A stretch of 64,000 nucleotides of DNA from positions 434,001 to 498,000 of the forward strand of contig NZ_VFES01000002.1 of the NCBI RefSeq assembly GCF_007858185.1. Reading direction: 5' to 3'. A model generated the notes under the pieces. It was not told where the DNA came from. It was given only the letters and a program-made list of their open reading frames with translations, and made no database searches. Below, one piece after another: positions 44,063 through 53,825 of this stretch (positions within the stretch are counted from its first letter, which is position 1; every line of letters starts with the position of its first letter). The position numbers and the translations under genes were made by a program. This DNA is from Pseudomonas grimontii (lineage in GTDB: Bacteria > Pseudomonadota > Gammaproteobacteria > Pseudomonadales > Pseudomonadaceae).

Positions 44063-44085
44063 GGCAAGGGCCAGAGGCCCTTGCC
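44063..44085. terminator. Hairpin between purD and retS
   Basis: Perfect 10-pair stem GGCAAGGGCC/GGCCCTTGCC with a 3-base loop and no T run. It lies 22 bases past the purD stop and 59 bases before the retS ATG, so it may be a partial terminator. Confidence 0.5.
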
Positions 44086-44106
44086 TAACCGAACGGATAG
44101 CTTGTG

Positions 44107-45399
44107 TTACTGGCTTTCGCCACGTTCACGGGCAATGGCGCGGTAGCCGATGTCCGTACGGTAGAAGCAGCCTTTCCAGTCGATTTTCGCGGCCAGTTTG
44201 TACGCCTGTTGCTGTGCAGCGTCGACACTGGCACCCATTGCGGTAGCGCACAGCACACGACCGCCGGCGGTCACAACCTTGCCATCCTTAAGCGCGGTGC
44301 CGGCATGGAACACCTTGCCTTCCAGCGTAGCCGCCGCGTCCAGGCCTTCAATTACATCGCCTTTGGCGTAGTCGGCAGGGTAACCGCCGGCTGCCAGCAC
44401 AATGCCGACGCTTGGACGTGGATCCCACTGCGCTTCAACCTTGTCCAGGGCCTGGGCCAGTGCGGCTTCCACCAGCAGCACCAGGCTCGATTGCAGGCGC
44501 AGCATCACCGGTTGGGTCTCCGGGTCACCGAAGCGGCAGTTGAACTCGATGACTTTCGGGTTACCGGCTTTGTCGATCATCAGGCCGGCGTACAGGAAAC
44601 CGGTGTACACGTTGCCTTCGTCGGCCATGCCGCGCACGGTCGGCCAGATCACCAGGTCCATCACGCGCTGGTGCACGTCGGCGGTAACCACCGGGGCAGG
44701 GGAGTAGGCACCCATGCCGCCGGTGTTCGGGCCGCTGTCGCCGTCGCCGACGCGTTTGTGGTCCTGGCTGGTGGCCATCGGCAGCACGTTCTTGCCATCG
44801 ACCATCACGATAAAGCTGGCTTCTTCGCCGTCGAGGAATTCCTCGATGACCACACGTGAACCAGCGTCACCAAAGGCATTTCCGGCGAGCATGTCGCGCA
44901 CGGCGTCTTCGGCTTCCTGCAAGGTCATGGCGACGATCACGCCTTTACCGGCGGCCAGGCCGTCGGCCTTGATCACGATCGGCGCACCTTTTTCACGCAG
45001 GTAGGCCAGGGCCGGCTCGATCTCGGTGAAGTTCTGGTAGTCGGCAGTCGGGATCTTGTGGCGCGCCAGGAAATCCTTGGTGAAGGCTTTCGAGCCTTCC
45101 AGTTGGGCAGCGCCGGCAGTGGGGCCGAAGCAATCCAGGCCGCGGCTGCGGAACAGGTCTACGACACCGGCAACCAAGGGCACTTCCGGGCCAACGATAG
45201 TCAGGGAGACGTTTTTCTCGGCGAAGTCGGCCAGTTGCTCAAGGGCCAGTACGTCGATGGCGACGTTTTCGCACTTGGCTTCGATGGCGGTACCGGCGTT
45301 GCCGGGGGCGACGAAGACTTTCTGGACGCGTGGGTCCTGGGCAACTTTCCAGGCCAGGGCGTGTTCACGGCCACCGCTGCCAATGATGAGGACGTTCAA
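44107..45399 (-). CDS. purD: Phosphoribosylamine-glycine ligase PurD
   Basis: A 430-residue ATP-grasp enzyme starting MNVLIIGSGGREHALAWKV, with KADGLAAGKGVIVA and FNCRFGDPETQP (metal-binding) segments. It makes glycinamide ribonucleotide, step 2 of purine synthesis. Preceded by a repeat-filled gap after purH. Confidence 0.97.
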   Translation of the reverse strand: MNVLIIGSGGREHALAWKVAQDPRVQKVFVAPGNAGTAIEAKCENVAIDVLALEQLADFAEKNVSLTIVGPEVPLVAGVVDLFRSRGLDCFGPTAGAAQLEGSKAFTKDFLARHKIPTADYQNFTEIEPALAYLREKGAPIVIKADGLAAGKGVIVAMTLQEAEDAVRDMLAGNAFGDAGSRVVIEEFLDGEEASFIVMVDGKNVLPMATSQDHKRVGDGDSGPNTGGMGAYSPAPVVTADVHQRVMDLVIWPTVRGMADEGNVYTGFLYAGLMIDKAGNPKVIEFNCRFGDPETQPVMLRLQSSLVLLVEAALAQALDKVEAQWDPRPSVGIVLAAGGYPADYAKGDVIEGLDAAATLEGKVFHAGTALKDGKVVTAGGRVLCATAMGASVDAAQQQAYKLAAKIDWKGCFYRTDIGYRAIARERGESQ

Positions 45400-45420
45400 G
45401 TCAGACTCCTTCGGAGGAAG

Positions 45421-45557
45421 TTACAAGCTGCAAGCTGCAAGTTAGAAGCGATCGCTCCGAAGTGCAGCATCCAGCTTTGAATTAGAGAGGCTGCAAGCAA
45501 AAGTAAAAGCACCACCGTCCTGCTCCTACTTGTCGCTTGCAGCTTGAAACTTGCAGC
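45421..45557. repeat. GCAAGCTGCAAG family array (copy E) between purH and purD
   Basis: A longer version: ACAAGCTGCAAGCTGCAAG at the left, a middle half-copy GCTGCAAGCAAAAGTAAAAGC and the right arm CTTGTCGCTTGCAGCTTGAAAC. It looks like one and a half elements. Confidence 0.75.
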
Positions 45558-45563
45558 TCCACG

Positions 45564-47171
45564 TTAGTGGCGGAAATGGCGCATGCCAGTAAAGACCATG
45601 GCGATACCCGCTTCATCAGCAGCGGCGATGACTTCTGCATCACGCATCGAGCCGCCCGGTTGGATCACGGCAGTCACGCCGGCTTTCGCGGCGTTGTCCA
45701 GGCCATCACGGAACGGGAAGAATGCATCGGACGCCATCACCGAACCGGCCACCTGCAAACCGGCGTGCTCAGCCTTGATCGCGGCGATACGCGCCGAGTT
45801 CACGCGGCTCATCTGGCCAGCGCCGACACCGATGGTCTGGCGGTTCTTGGCATAGACGATGGCGTTGGATTTAACGTACTTGGCCACTTTCCAGGCGAAG
45901 ATCAGGTCGTTGATCTCTTGCTCGGTCGGGGCGCGTTTGGTCACCACTTTCAGGTCTGCGCTGCCGATCATGCCGATGTCGCGGCTCTGTACCAGCAAGC
46001 CGCCGTTGACGCGCTTGTAGTCCCAGGCAGCGGCACGTTCAGCCGACCACTCGCCGCAGGCCAGCAGGCGCACGTTGGCTTTGGCCGCCACGATGGCGCG
46101 GGCTTCTTCGCTCACGGAAGGGGCGATGATCACTTCGACGAACTGACGCTCGACGATGGCCTTGGCGGTTTCGGCGTCCAGTTCACGGTTGAACGCGATG
46201 ATGCCGCCGAAGGCCGATTCGGTGTCGGTCGCGTAGGCCAGTTCGTACGCCTGGCGAATGCCGCCTTCAGCGTCCGGGCTCACGGCCACGCCGCACGGGT
46301 TGGCGTGCTTGACGATCACGCAGGCCGGCTTGACGAAGCTCTTCACACATTCCAGCGCGGCGTCGGTGTCGGCCACGTTGTTGTAGGACAGTTCCTTGCC
46401 TTGCAGTTGGGTCGCGGTGGCGATGCCCACTTCGGCAGGCTTGGCTTCCACGTAGAACGCCGCGCTCTGGTGCGGGTTCTCGCCGTAGCGCATTTCCTGG
46501 GCCTTGATGAACTGGCTGTTGAAGGTGCGCGGGAACTGGCTGCGATCGGAGGTCGACAGGGTTTCAGCCGCCTGGTTCACGGTGCCCATGTAGTTGGCGA
46601 TCATGCCGTCATAGGCAGCGGTGTGTTCGAACGCCTTGAGCATCAGGTCGAAACGCTGGGCGTAGGTCAGGCCGCCGGCTTTCAGGCTTTCGAGCACTTG
46701 GGCGTAGTCGCCGGCGTTGACCACGATGGCCACGTCTTTATGGTTCTTGGCTGCGGAGCGAACCATGGTCGGGCCGCCGATATCGATGTTTTCGATGGCG
46801 GTCGGCAGGTCGCAGCCTGGCTTGTTGATGGTGGCTTCGAACGGGTAGAGGTTAACGGCCACCAGGTCGATCGGCTTGATGCCGTGCTCGGTCATGATGG
46901 CGTCGTCGATGCCGCGACGGCCGAGGATGCCACCGTGGATTTTCGGGTGCAGGGTCTTGACGCGACCGTCCATCATTTCTGCGAAACCGGTGTAGTCAGC
47001 GACTTCCACTGCGGCCACGCCGTTGTCCTGCAGCAGTTTGAAGGTCCCGCCCGTGGAGAGGATTTCCACGCCCAGGGCTTCCAGCTCCCGGGCAAATTCG
47101 AGGATCCCGGTCTTGTCGGAGACACTGATCAAGGCGCGGCGGATCGGCAGGCGGGTAGTCTGGTCGGTCAT
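45564..47171 (-). CDS. purH: Bifunctional purine enzyme PurH
   Basis: A 535-residue AICAR transformylase/IMP cyclohydrolase. The N-terminal MGS-like cyclohydrolase domain includes [19 protein letters not shown] and STGGTFKLL; the C-terminal transformylase carries [10 protein letters not shown]. It performs the last two steps of IMP synthesis. The start [16 protein letters not shown] is at 47171; fis ends 82 bases upstream with a terminator between. Confidence 0.97.
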   Translation of the reverse strand: MTDQTTRLPIRRALISVSDKTGILEFARELEALGVEILSTGGTFKLLQDNGVAAVEVADYTGFAEMMDGRVKTLHPKIHGGILGRRGIDDAIMTEHGIKPIDLVAVNLYPFEATINKPGCDLPTAIENIDIGGPTMVRSAAKNHKDVAIVVNAGDYAQVLESLKAGGLTYAQRFDLMLKAFEHTAAYDGMIANYMGTVNQAAETLSTSDRSQFPRTFNSQFIKAQEMRYGENPHQSAAFYVEAKPAEVGIATATQLQGKELSYNNVADTDAALECVKSFVKPACVIVKHANPCGVAVSPDAEGGIRQAYELAYATDTESAFGGIIAFNRELDAETAKAIVERQFVEVIIAPSVSEEARAIVAAKANVRLLACGEWSAERAAAWDYKRVNGGLLVQSRDIGMIGSADLKVVTKRAPTEQEINDLIFAWKVAKYVKSNAIVYAKNRQTIGVGAGQMSRVNSARIAAIKAEHAGLQVAGSVMASDAFFPFRDGLDNAAKAGVTAVIQPGGSMRDAEVIAAADEAGIAMVFTGMRHFRH

Positions 47172-47202
47172 TTCAATTTCCATCAAAAGCAAAGGAGTCA
47201 GC

Positions 47203-47235
47203 AAAAAAGGCGACCGGTTTTACGCGGGCGCCTTT
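47203..47235 (-). terminator. Intrinsic terminator after fis
   Basis: Stem AAAGGCG/CGCCTTT with an inner CCG/CGG helix; on the minus strand it ends in six Ts. It separates dusB-fis from purH. Confidence 0.8.
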
Positions 47236-47252
47236 CTGGTTGGATTGAATGC

Positions 47253-47573
47253 TTACAGCAAATCGTATTGCTTGAGCTTTTTGCGCAAGGTGCCACGGTT
47301 GAGGCCCAGCAGCTCACTGGCTTTGGTCTGGTTGCCCTTGACGTAGTTCATCACGCTTTCGAGCAAGGGTGCCTCGACTTCGGAGAGCACCAGGTTGTAC
47401 ACGTCCGTGACGGAAGCGCCCTCAAGGTGGGCGAAATAATTATGCAGCGCCTTCTCGACACTCCCGCGAAGGGTCTGGCCTTCTTCGCTCGGCGTGTTGA
47501 GGTGCTGTTTTAAATTGACGTTGTCGCTCACGGGTGTTGTTCCACTCACTAAAGTCTCGGTCATCATCGTCAT
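47253..47573 (-). CDS. fis: DNA-binding protein Fis
   Basis: A 106-residue nucleoid protein. The C-terminal HTH ([30 protein letters not shown] split over residues about 75-104) is the Fis signature. The start [11 protein letters not shown] at 47573 gives an ATGA overlap with dusB; MTETLVSG at 47564 is the alternative. dusB-fis is a conserved operon in gamma-Proteobacteria. Confidence 0.95.
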   Translation of the reverse strand: MTMMTETLVSGTTPVSDNVNLKQHLNTPSEEGQTLRGSVEKALHNYFAHLEGASVTDVYNLVLSEVEAPLLESVMNYVKGNQTKASELLGLNRGTLRKKLKQYDLL

Positions 47574-48583
47574 GCGGCCACCCATTCTCCGTCCCCTGCT
47601 CTCAGGCTCTTGTCTCGTTCGGCAAAAAACTCACGAACGGCGGTGACCTGTGCTTGCGTTTCATCCAAACGATTGAACCCGGCGCGAAACTCCCTGGCGC
47701 CCGGCAGGGTTGCGAGATACCAACCCACATGCTTGCGAGCAATACGCACGCCCATCACCTCTCCATAGAAGGTGTGAAGTGCAGCCAGATGCTCTAGCAG
47801 AATACGTTCCACCTCGACCAACTCCGGCGCCGGCAGGACTTCACCCGTACGCAGAAAATGCTCGATCTCACGAAAAATCCACGGCCGTCCCTGTGCTGCC
47901 CGGCCAATCAACACACCATCGGCGCCGGTGGAATGCAGCACGCGCCGGGCTTTTTCGGCTGAGTCGATGTCGCCATTGGCAAATACCGGCATCGACACCG
48001 CCTGCTTGATCGCGGCGATGGTGTCGTACTCGGCTTCACCGGTGTAAAGATCGGCGCGGGTGCGACCATGCACTGCCAACGCTGTAATGCCTGCCTGTTC
48101 GGCGATCTTCGCCACCGTCAGGCCATTCTTGTTGTCCCGGTCCCAGCCGGTACGAATCTTCAGGGTCACCGGCACATCCACTGCGGCGACAACGGCCTGC
48201 AGGATCTCGGCAACCAACTGCTCATCTTTCAATAGCGCGGAACCGGCGGCCTTGTTGCAGACCTTCTTGGCCGGGCAGCCCATGTTGATATCGATGATCT
48301 GTGCGCCCAACTCGACGTTGGCCCGGGCCGCATCCGCCAGCATCTGTGCATCGCCACCGGCGATCTGTACCGAGCGAGGCTCGGGATCACCTTCGTGGAT
48401 CATGCGCATCCGCGATTTGCGGGTGTTCCACAAGCTCATGTCGCTGGTGACCATTTCCGAGACTACTAGACCCGCGCCCAAACGCTTGCACAGCTGACGA
48501 AAGGGCTGGTCGGTAACCCCCGCCATCGGGGCGAGAATCAAGCCGTTCTGCAATGTGTATGGGCCGATGCGTACCGCCGACAT
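47570..48583 (-). CDS. dusB: tRNA dihydrouridine synthase DusB
   Basis: A 337-residue TIM-barrel flavoenzyme starting [26 protein letters not shown] in pieces of the usual order, with catalytic Cys103 in [15 protein letters not shown] and the FMN-binding [14 protein letters not shown]. It reduces uridine in tRNA D loops. Upstream gene of fis. Confidence 0.95.
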   Translation of the reverse strand: MSAVRIGPYTLQNGLILAPMAGVTDQPFRQLCKRLGAGLVVSEMVTSDMSLWNTRKSRMRMIHEGDPEPRSVQIAGGDAQMLADAARANVELGAQIIDINMGCPAKKVCNKAAGSALLKDEQLVAEILQAVVAAVDVPVTLKIRTGWDRDNKNGLTVAKIAEQAGITALAVHGRTRADLYTGEAEYDTIAAIKQAVSMPVFANGDIDSAEKARRVLHSTGADGVLIGRAAQGRPWIFREIEHFLRTGEVLPAPELVEVERILLEHLAALHTFYGEVMGVRIARKHVGWYLATLPGAREFRAGFNRLDETQAQVTAVREFFAERDKSLRAGDGEWVAA

Positions 48584-48768
48584 AGGACTTCCCTGTTGTG
48601 GGGCCGGATCATTAGAGTTCGAAAAAGGGTTGGCATGATACCCGCTCTCGATGACTGGATAAAGGCTGAATTGGATAAAATCTGAACAGTTATTTCTTTA
48701 TCGCCGCCGGTTTGGATGGGCGGCGCCAAGTCAATAATCCATCGGCAGGCTTCGGTGCGTGCGCCGAT

Positions 48769-50007
48769 TTACTCGGGCGAGTGGAAGCTCAAGCTGTAAT
48801 TCACGGCTTTATTGCCGGGATCGAGGATGTCCAGGGAGATATGGATCGGGGTCTGTGATGGCATTTCGATCCCCCCCGCCAGCTCGCCATTGAGGTATTC
48901 GGCGGGCTTGAAGCGACGACTGGCAATCAGGTTGCCATTGATGTCGGCAAAGCGCAGTTCCAGCAGCGGGAAGGGCTGGGAGAACGTCGCGCGATTGTAG
49001 ATGATTGCATCCACCACCAGCGCCCCGGCGAATTCCGGGTGGCTGCGTACCACCAGGTTACTGCTCTTGATATGGGCAATATCGACCCGTGACGGCACCG
49101 TGCAGCCCAATGTCGGGCACAGTTGCTGGAACCATGGGCGATAAGCGTCCTGGCGGGCCAGATCGTCGAATTGATAGGCAATGTACTGAGCGGCCAGGCC
49201 GGCGGCGGCGATCAGTACCAGCAGCATCCAGATCAGGCGGCGGCCCAGGCCCTGCGGGCGCTTTTGCGCGTACAGGTGCAGCGGGTCATCTTCCAGGTCC
49301 TGGAGCAGGTCGTCATGGACGCCGGCCTCGGGGCGTGGGCGCTTGCGACGCGATTGCGTGCGCTCTTCGGGCTCCGCTTCATCCGCTGCCACTGTCAGGG
49401 GCGTGAACGGCGGGTCGGTGTGTTCATCTTCCGGGGTTGAGCGCAGTGCTGGCTCATCGTCGATGTGCAACGACATGGATGGCTCGGTGCGCTGCCTGGT
49501 CGCAGGGGCTTTGGTCGGTTCAGGTTCGTCTGCGGGTGCGTTGACGCGTTCTTCAGGCGGTTCGCTGAACAGGCTGGCGGCCCATTTTTCTTCTTCGGCC
49601 TTGACGGTTTCGCGACTGGCGCTGAGCGCGTCTTCTTTCTGTCGACGGTCGGCGCCGGGCTGACGGCGTTCTGCGCCCACGGGCAGTGTGTGCTGAATCT
49701 CGCGGCGTTCCAGCTTGGCCAGTTCTTCGTCCAGGTCCAGGTTGTCCAGGTCCAGCTCTTCGGCGGTCCACTGTTTCTGGCTGATTGCCCGCTGTGGCTC
49801 AGGCGCTGCTTCGCGCGCGGGCTCGATCGCGGTCGGCTGCTCCGGCACAGGCGCGTGGGCGCGCTGCTCCAGCAACTGGCGAGCAGCGTTAAAGACTTGC
49901 AGGCACGAGCCGCAGCGAACCACGCCGCGAGCCACGCTCAATTGAGCGTGGTTGACGCGAAAGCGGGTTTGGCAATGCGGGCACTGGGTGACGAAACTGT
50001 CGGTCAT
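48769..50007 (-). CDS. Zinc-ribbon and DUF3426 membrane protein
   Basis: A 412-residue protein. Residues 7-45 carry an MJ0042-type zinc ribbon (QCPHCQTRFRVN, then VRCGSC), followed by a long charged disordered linker, one membrane segment (LIWMLLVLIAAAGLAAQYIA) and a C-terminal DUF3426 beta domain. Function unknown. It lies between prmA and dusB, the same place as PA4851 in P. aeruginosa. The start MTDSFVTQCPHC is chosen for the zinc ribbon. Confidence 0.88.
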   Translation of the reverse strand: MTDSFVTQCPHCQTRFRVNHAQLSVARGVVRCGSCLQVFNAARQLLEQRAHAPVPEQPTAIEPAREAAPEPQRAISQKQWTAEELDLDNLDLDEELAKLERREIQHTLPVGAERRQPGADRRQKEDALSASRETVKAEEEKWAASLFSEPPEERVNAPADEPEPTKAPATRQRTEPSMSLHIDDEPALRSTPEDEHTDPPFTPLTVAADEAEPEERTQSRRKRPRPEAGVHDDLLQDLEDDPLHLYAQKRPQGLGRRLIWMLLVLIAAAGLAAQYIAYQFDDLARQDAYRPWFQQLCPTLGCTVPSRVDIAHIKSSNLVVRSHPEFAGALVVDAIIYNRATFSQPFPLLELRFADINGNLIASRRFKPAEYLNGELAGGIEMPSQTPIHISLDILDPGNKAVNYSLSFHSPE

Positions 50008-50037
50008 GCGGCCATCCGATTCAGGCAAGCGCTCATT

Positions 50038-50916
50038 CTAGCGCCGACGCCCGCTGATGCGTACCCAGCCATCACGGTTAGCGATCGGATCCAGCTCGAA
50101 ATCCTTGGCGTAGGCTGCGGCGACATCGTCACCTTGCTCGGCGAGGATGCCCGATAGCGCCAGGCGCCCGCCCGGCTTGACCAGGCTCGACAGTTGCGGT
50201 GCCAGGGACACCAGCGGGCCGGCGAGGATATTGGCGACCAGCACGTCGGCCTGCACCTGGGGCAAATCCTGCGGCAGGTAGAGGGGGAATTTGCCTTCAG
50301 CAATGTTGTTGCGCCCGGCGTTGTCGCGGGACGCTTCCAGGGCCTGTACGTCGATGTCGGTGCCCACGGCTTCCTTGGCGCCCAGCAACAGGGCGGCAAT
50401 CGCCAGGATCCCCGAGCCGCAGCCGAAATCCAGCACGTGGCTGTCGGTCAGGTCCTGGCCGTCCAGCCATTCCAGGCACAGCGCGGTGGTGGGGTGGGTG
50501 CCGGTGCCGAACGCCAGGCCTGGGTCGAGCAGCAGGTTGACCGCATCAGGCTCTGGGGCGGCATGCCAGCTCGGCACGATCCACAGGCGCTGGCCGAAAC
50601 GCATCGGCTGGAAGTTGTCCATCCAGCTGCGTTCCCAGTCCTGGTCCTCGATGATTTCGCTGTGATGCTCGGGCAACGGGCTGCCGGTGAGCAATTCCAT
50701 GTGCGCCAGCACGGCGGCGGCGTCGGTGCCGTCTTCGAACAGGGCCAGCAGATGGGTGTGGGACCACAGCGGCGTGGTGTTCAGCTCGGGTTCGAAGATG
50801 GGTTGGTCTTCGGCGTCCATGAAGGTGACCGAGACGGCGCCCACTTCGAGGAACGCGTCTTCGTAGGTTTCGGCTTGTTCTGGGCTGATGGCGAGACGGA
50901 CTTGCAGCCAAGGCAT
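50038..50916 (-). CDS. prmA: Ribosomal protein L11 methyltransferase PrmA
   Basis: A 292-residue SAM methyltransferase: N-terminal recognition domain starting [20 protein letters not shown], then motif [20 protein letters not shown] and [12 protein letters not shown]. It trimethylates L11. The start is the ATG at 50916. A REPIN separates it from accC. Confidence 0.95.
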   Translation of the reverse strand: MPWLQVRLAISPEQAETYEDAFLEVGAVSVTFMDAEDQPIFEPELNTTPLWSHTHLLALFEDGTDAAAVLAHMELLTGSPLPEHHSEIIEDQDWERSWMDNFQPMRFGQRLWIVPSWHAAPEPDAVNLLLDPGLAFGTGTHPTTALCLEWLDGQDLTDSHVLDFGCGSGILAIAALLLGAKEAVGTDIDVQALEASRDNAGRNNIAEGKFPLYLPQDLPQVQADVLVANILAGPLVSLAPQLSSLVKPGGRLALSGILAEQGDDVAAAYAKDFELDPIANRDGWVRISGRRR

Positions 50917-51027
50917 GGCGGGCACCTTTGAATAAAAATGAGTGTGCGACGAGCGAGGTCGCGAAAGCGCGCAAGTTTACGCCAGCGGCGGGCAGAAGAC
51001 GACACTACTGACTGCACCCCGGTCAAA

Positions 51028-51116
51028 TGTGGGAGGGGGCTTGCCCCCGATTGCAGTATGTCAGTCTCAGCATCTGTAACTGATCCACCGCCATCGGGGG
51101 CAAGCCCCCTCCCACA
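51028..51116. repeat. REPIN between accC and prmA
   Basis: Facing REP copies, 89 bases. Its inner sequence (CAGTATGTCAGTCTCAGCAT region) is almost the same as the copy at 53699, so the two are recent relatives. Flanks GGTCAAA and TTTTGAC extend symmetry slightly. Confidence 0.92.
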
Positions 51117-51158
51117 TTTTGACGGTGTACATCTTCAAAAAAGTAGAGGGCCCACAAA

Positions 51159-51188
51159 CAACAAAGCCGCCCGAAGGCGGCTTTGTTG
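51159..51188 (-). terminator. Terminator after accC
   Basis: Perfect 13-pair stem CAACAAAGCCGCC/GGCGGCTTTGTTG with a 4-base loop (TTCG on the minus strand), then TTTG on the minus strand, 11 bases past the accC stop. Confidence 0.82.
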
Positions 51189-51198
51189 GGTGGAGCAC

Positions 51199-52560
51199 TT
51201 ACTGGTTGGCCAGCTTGTGTTCCAGGTAGTGAATGTTTACACCACCTTCGCAGAAGCCTTCATCACGCACCAGGTCCCGGTGCAGCGGGATGTTGGTCTT
51301 GATGCCGTCGACCACGATTTCGTCCAGGGCGTTGCGCATACGGGCCATGGCCTCGTCGCGAGTGGCGCCCCAGGTGATCAGCTTGCCGATCAACGAGTCG
51401 TAGTTGGACGGGACCTTGTAGCCGCTGTACAGGTGCGAATCCACACGTACGCCGTTGCCGCCGGGCGCGTGGAAATGCTTGACCAGGCCAGGGCTTGGGA
51501 TAAAGGTCTTCGGGTCTTCAGCGTTGATCCGACACTCCAGGGAGTGGCCGTGGATCTTCACGTCGTCCTGGGTGAAGGACAGCACGTTGCCGGCGGCGAT
51601 GCTCAGCATCTCCTTGACGATGTCGATACCGGTGACCATCTCCGAAACCGGGTGCTCTACCTGCACACGAGTGTTCATCTCGATGAAGTAGAAGCGGCCG
51701 TTCTCGTAGAGGAACTCGAAGGTACCGGCGCCACGGTAGTTGATGTCGATGCACGCCTTGACGCAGCGCGCCAGGACTTCCTGGCGGGCTTTCTCGTCCA
51801 GGCCCGGTGCCGGTGCTTCTTCCAACACCTTCTGGTGACGACGTTGCAGCGAGCAATCGCGGTCGCCCAGGTGGATGGCGTGGCCCTGGCCGTCGGACAG
51901 TACCTGCACTTCCACGTGACGTGGGTTGGTCAGGTACTTTTCCAGGTAGACCATCGGGTTGCCGAACCAGGCGCCCGCTTCGGAGCGAGTCTGCTTGGCC
52001 GCTTCGATCAGCTCTTCTTCCTTGTGCACCACGCGCATGCCGCGACCACCACCGCCACCGGCGGCCTTGATGATCACCGGGTAACCGACTTCGCGACCAA
52101 TGCGCAGAGCGGTTTCCTCGTCTTCAGGCAGTGGGCCGTCGGAGCCAGGAACGGTTGGCACGCCGGCTGCGATCATGGCGTCCTTGGCCGAGACCTTGTC
52201 GCCCATCAGGCGAATGGTGTCGGCTTTCGGGCCGATGAAGGCAAACCCGGATTTTTCCACCTGTTCGGCGAAATCGGCGTTTTCCGCGAGGAAGCCGTAG
52301 CCTGGGTGGATGCCATCAGCGCCGGTCACTTCAGCGGCGGCGATGATGTTCGAGACTTTCAGGTACGAGTTCGTGGCCAGTGGCGGGCCGATGCAGATGC
52401 TTTCGTCCGCCAGTTTCACGTGCATCAATTCGGTATCGGCCGTCGAGTAAACAGCGACGGTCTTGATGCCCTCTTCCTTACAGGCGCGCAGGATACGCAG
52501 CGCGATCTCGCCGCGGTTGGCGATCAGGACTTTTTGCAGTTTCTTCGCAGGTTTCAACAT
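51199..52560 (-). CDS. accC: Biotin carboxylase AccC
   Basis: A 453-residue ATP-grasp enzyme starting [20 protein letters not shown], with the glycine-rich [14 protein letters not shown] loop and [11 protein letters not shown]. It carboxylates the biotin on AccB, the first half-reaction of fatty acid synthesis. 17 bases after accB. Confidence 0.97.
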   Translation of the reverse strand: MLKPAKKLQKVLIANRGEIALRILRACKEEGIKTVAVYSTADTELMHVKLADESICIGPPLATNSYLKVSNIIAAAEVTGADGIHPGYGFLAENADFAEQVEKSGFAFIGPKADTIRLMGDKVSAKDAMIAAGVPTVPGSDGPLPEDEETALRIGREVGYPVIIKAAGGGGGRGMRVVHKEEELIEAAKQTRSEAGAWFGNPMVYLEKYLTNPRHVEVQVLSDGQGHAIHLGDRDCSLQRRHQKVLEEAPAPGLDEKARQEVLARCVKACIDINYRGAGTFEFLYENGRFYFIEMNTRVQVEHPVSEMVTGIDIVKEMLSIAAGNVLSFTQDDVKIHGHSLECRINAEDPKTFIPSPGLVKHFHAPGGNGVRVDSHLYSGYKVPSNYDSLIGKLITWGATRDEAMARMRNALDEIVVDGIKTNIPLHRDLVRDEGFCEGGVNIHYLEHKLANQ

Positions 52561-52577
52561 CGAAGGCGCTCCGCGGT

Positions 52578-53039
52578 TCAAACGATGGTGAACAGCGGCT
52601 GGTCGTACTCAACCGGCTGACCGTTTTCTACCAGGATGGATTCGATGACGCCGGCTTTTTCGGCCGTGATGTGGTTCATCATCTTCATCGCTTCAACGAT
52701 GCAGATGGTGTCGCCCACTTTCACGGTCTTGCCCACTTCAACGAAGGCTGGCGAGGTCGGTGCCGGGGTGCGGTAGAACGTACCGACCATTGGCGACTTG
52801 ACCACGAAACCGTTCAGCGCAGGGGCTGCCGGTGCGGCAGGTGCAGCGGCGGCAGCAGGCGCGGCGGCCGGAGCAGCAGCGGGTGCCGGTGCCTGCATCT
52901 GTGGTGCGTAGAACTGTTGGGCCGGGGTCTTGCTGTGGCGGCTGATCCGTACGGACTCTTCGCCTTCCTTGATTTCCAGCTCGTCGATACCGGATTCTTC
53001 CAGCAGTTCGATCAGTTTCTTAACTTTACGGATATCCAT
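52578..53039 (-). CDS. accB: Biotin carboxyl carrier protein AccB
   Basis: A 153-residue carrier: N-terminal helix, an Ala/Pro linker (residues about 49-74) and the biotinyl domain with Lys119 in EAMKMMNH. It shuttles carboxyl groups for acetyl-CoA carboxylase. 24 bases after aroQ. Confidence 0.97.
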   Translation of the reverse strand: MDIRKVKKLIELLEESGIDELEIKEGEESVRISRHSKTPAQQFYAPQMQAPAPAAAPAAAPAAAAAPAAPAAPALNGFVVKSPMVGTFYRTPAPTSPAFVEVGKTVKVGDTICIVEAMKMMNHITAEKAGVIESILVENGQPVEYDQPLFTIV

Positions 53040-53063
53040 GAATCATCAACTCCCAAGGGTCGG

Positions 53064-53519
53064 TCAGGGGCGCTTGGCCTGTTCTTCAAGCTGTTCCAGG
53101 GCGGCCTCCAGGGCCAGTCGGTAACCGCTGGCGCCAAGGCCGCAGATCACTCCTACCGCAACGTCGGAGAAGTAAGAGTGATGGCGGAAAGGTTCGCGTT
53201 TGTGCACGTTCGATAAATGCACTTCGATGAATGGGATGCTCACCGCCAGCAGCGCGTCACGTAATGCAACACTTGTATGCGTAAAAGCGGCGGGATTGAT
53301 CAGGATAAAGTCCACGCCTTCGCCACGCGCGGCATGGATGCGATCAATCAATTCATACTCGGCATTGCTTTGCAGGTAGAGCAAATGGTGGCCGGCTTCA
53401 CGTGCCCGTCGTTCCAGGTCAAGGTTGATCTGATCGAGGGTCACTGCCCCGTAGACGCCCGGTTCACGGGTGCCGAGCAGGTTCAGGTTGGGTCCGTGAA
53501 GAACCAGTAAGGTCGCCAT
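53064..53519 (-). CDS. aroQ: Type II 3-dehydroquinate dehydratase AroQ
   Basis: A 151-residue enzyme starting [20 protein letters not shown] (catalytic Tyr in VYG), with [16 protein letters not shown] and [17 protein letters not shown]. It makes 3-dehydroshikimate. First gene of the aroQ-accB-accC operon. Confidence 0.97.
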   Translation of the reverse strand: MATLLVLHGPNLNLLGTREPGVYGAVTLDQINLDLERRAREAGHHLLYLQSNAEYELIDRIHAARGEGVDFILINPAAFTHTSVALRDALLAVSIPFIEVHLSNVHKREPFRHHSYFSDVAVGVICGLGASGYRLALEAALEQLEEQAKRP

Positions 53520-53698
53520 CGGCTGTTCCTTGTTATTGATGTGGGCAAGGCAGAACCCGGCGACTATGCCGCAAAGCCTTTGTGACTGTCCAGTTCTATG
53601 CAGTAGGCGGCACGATTAGCGAGGATTGCGCAAAATTTTTGACTGGGGCCTGGGATTCGTTCATGGGTAATACGCCCTTGAATCCCATGGAGATCAAA

Positions 53699-53787
53699 TG
53701 TGGGAGGGGGCTTGCCCCCGATTGCAGTGTGTCAGTCTCAGTATCTGTAACTGACCCACCGCTATCGGGGGCAAGCCCCCTCCCACA
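53699..53787. repeat. REPIN between the chemoreceptor gene and aroQ
   Basis: Facing REP copies of 89 bases. Flanks 53687-53698 (ATGGAGATCAAA) and 53789-53800 are exact complements, so the REPIN sits inside a longer hairpin. Confidence 0.92.
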
Positions 53788-53825
53788 TTTTGATCTCCAT
53801 TGATTGTGGATCTTCAGGGGGCAGG

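Noticed and set aside
45537..47513. 658-codon plus-strand frame across purH
   Set aside because: Antisense to purH and fis. No domain or ribosome site supports it.
50938..52620. 560-codon plus-strand frame across accC
   Set aside because: Antisense shadow of accC, running through a REPIN and a terminator.
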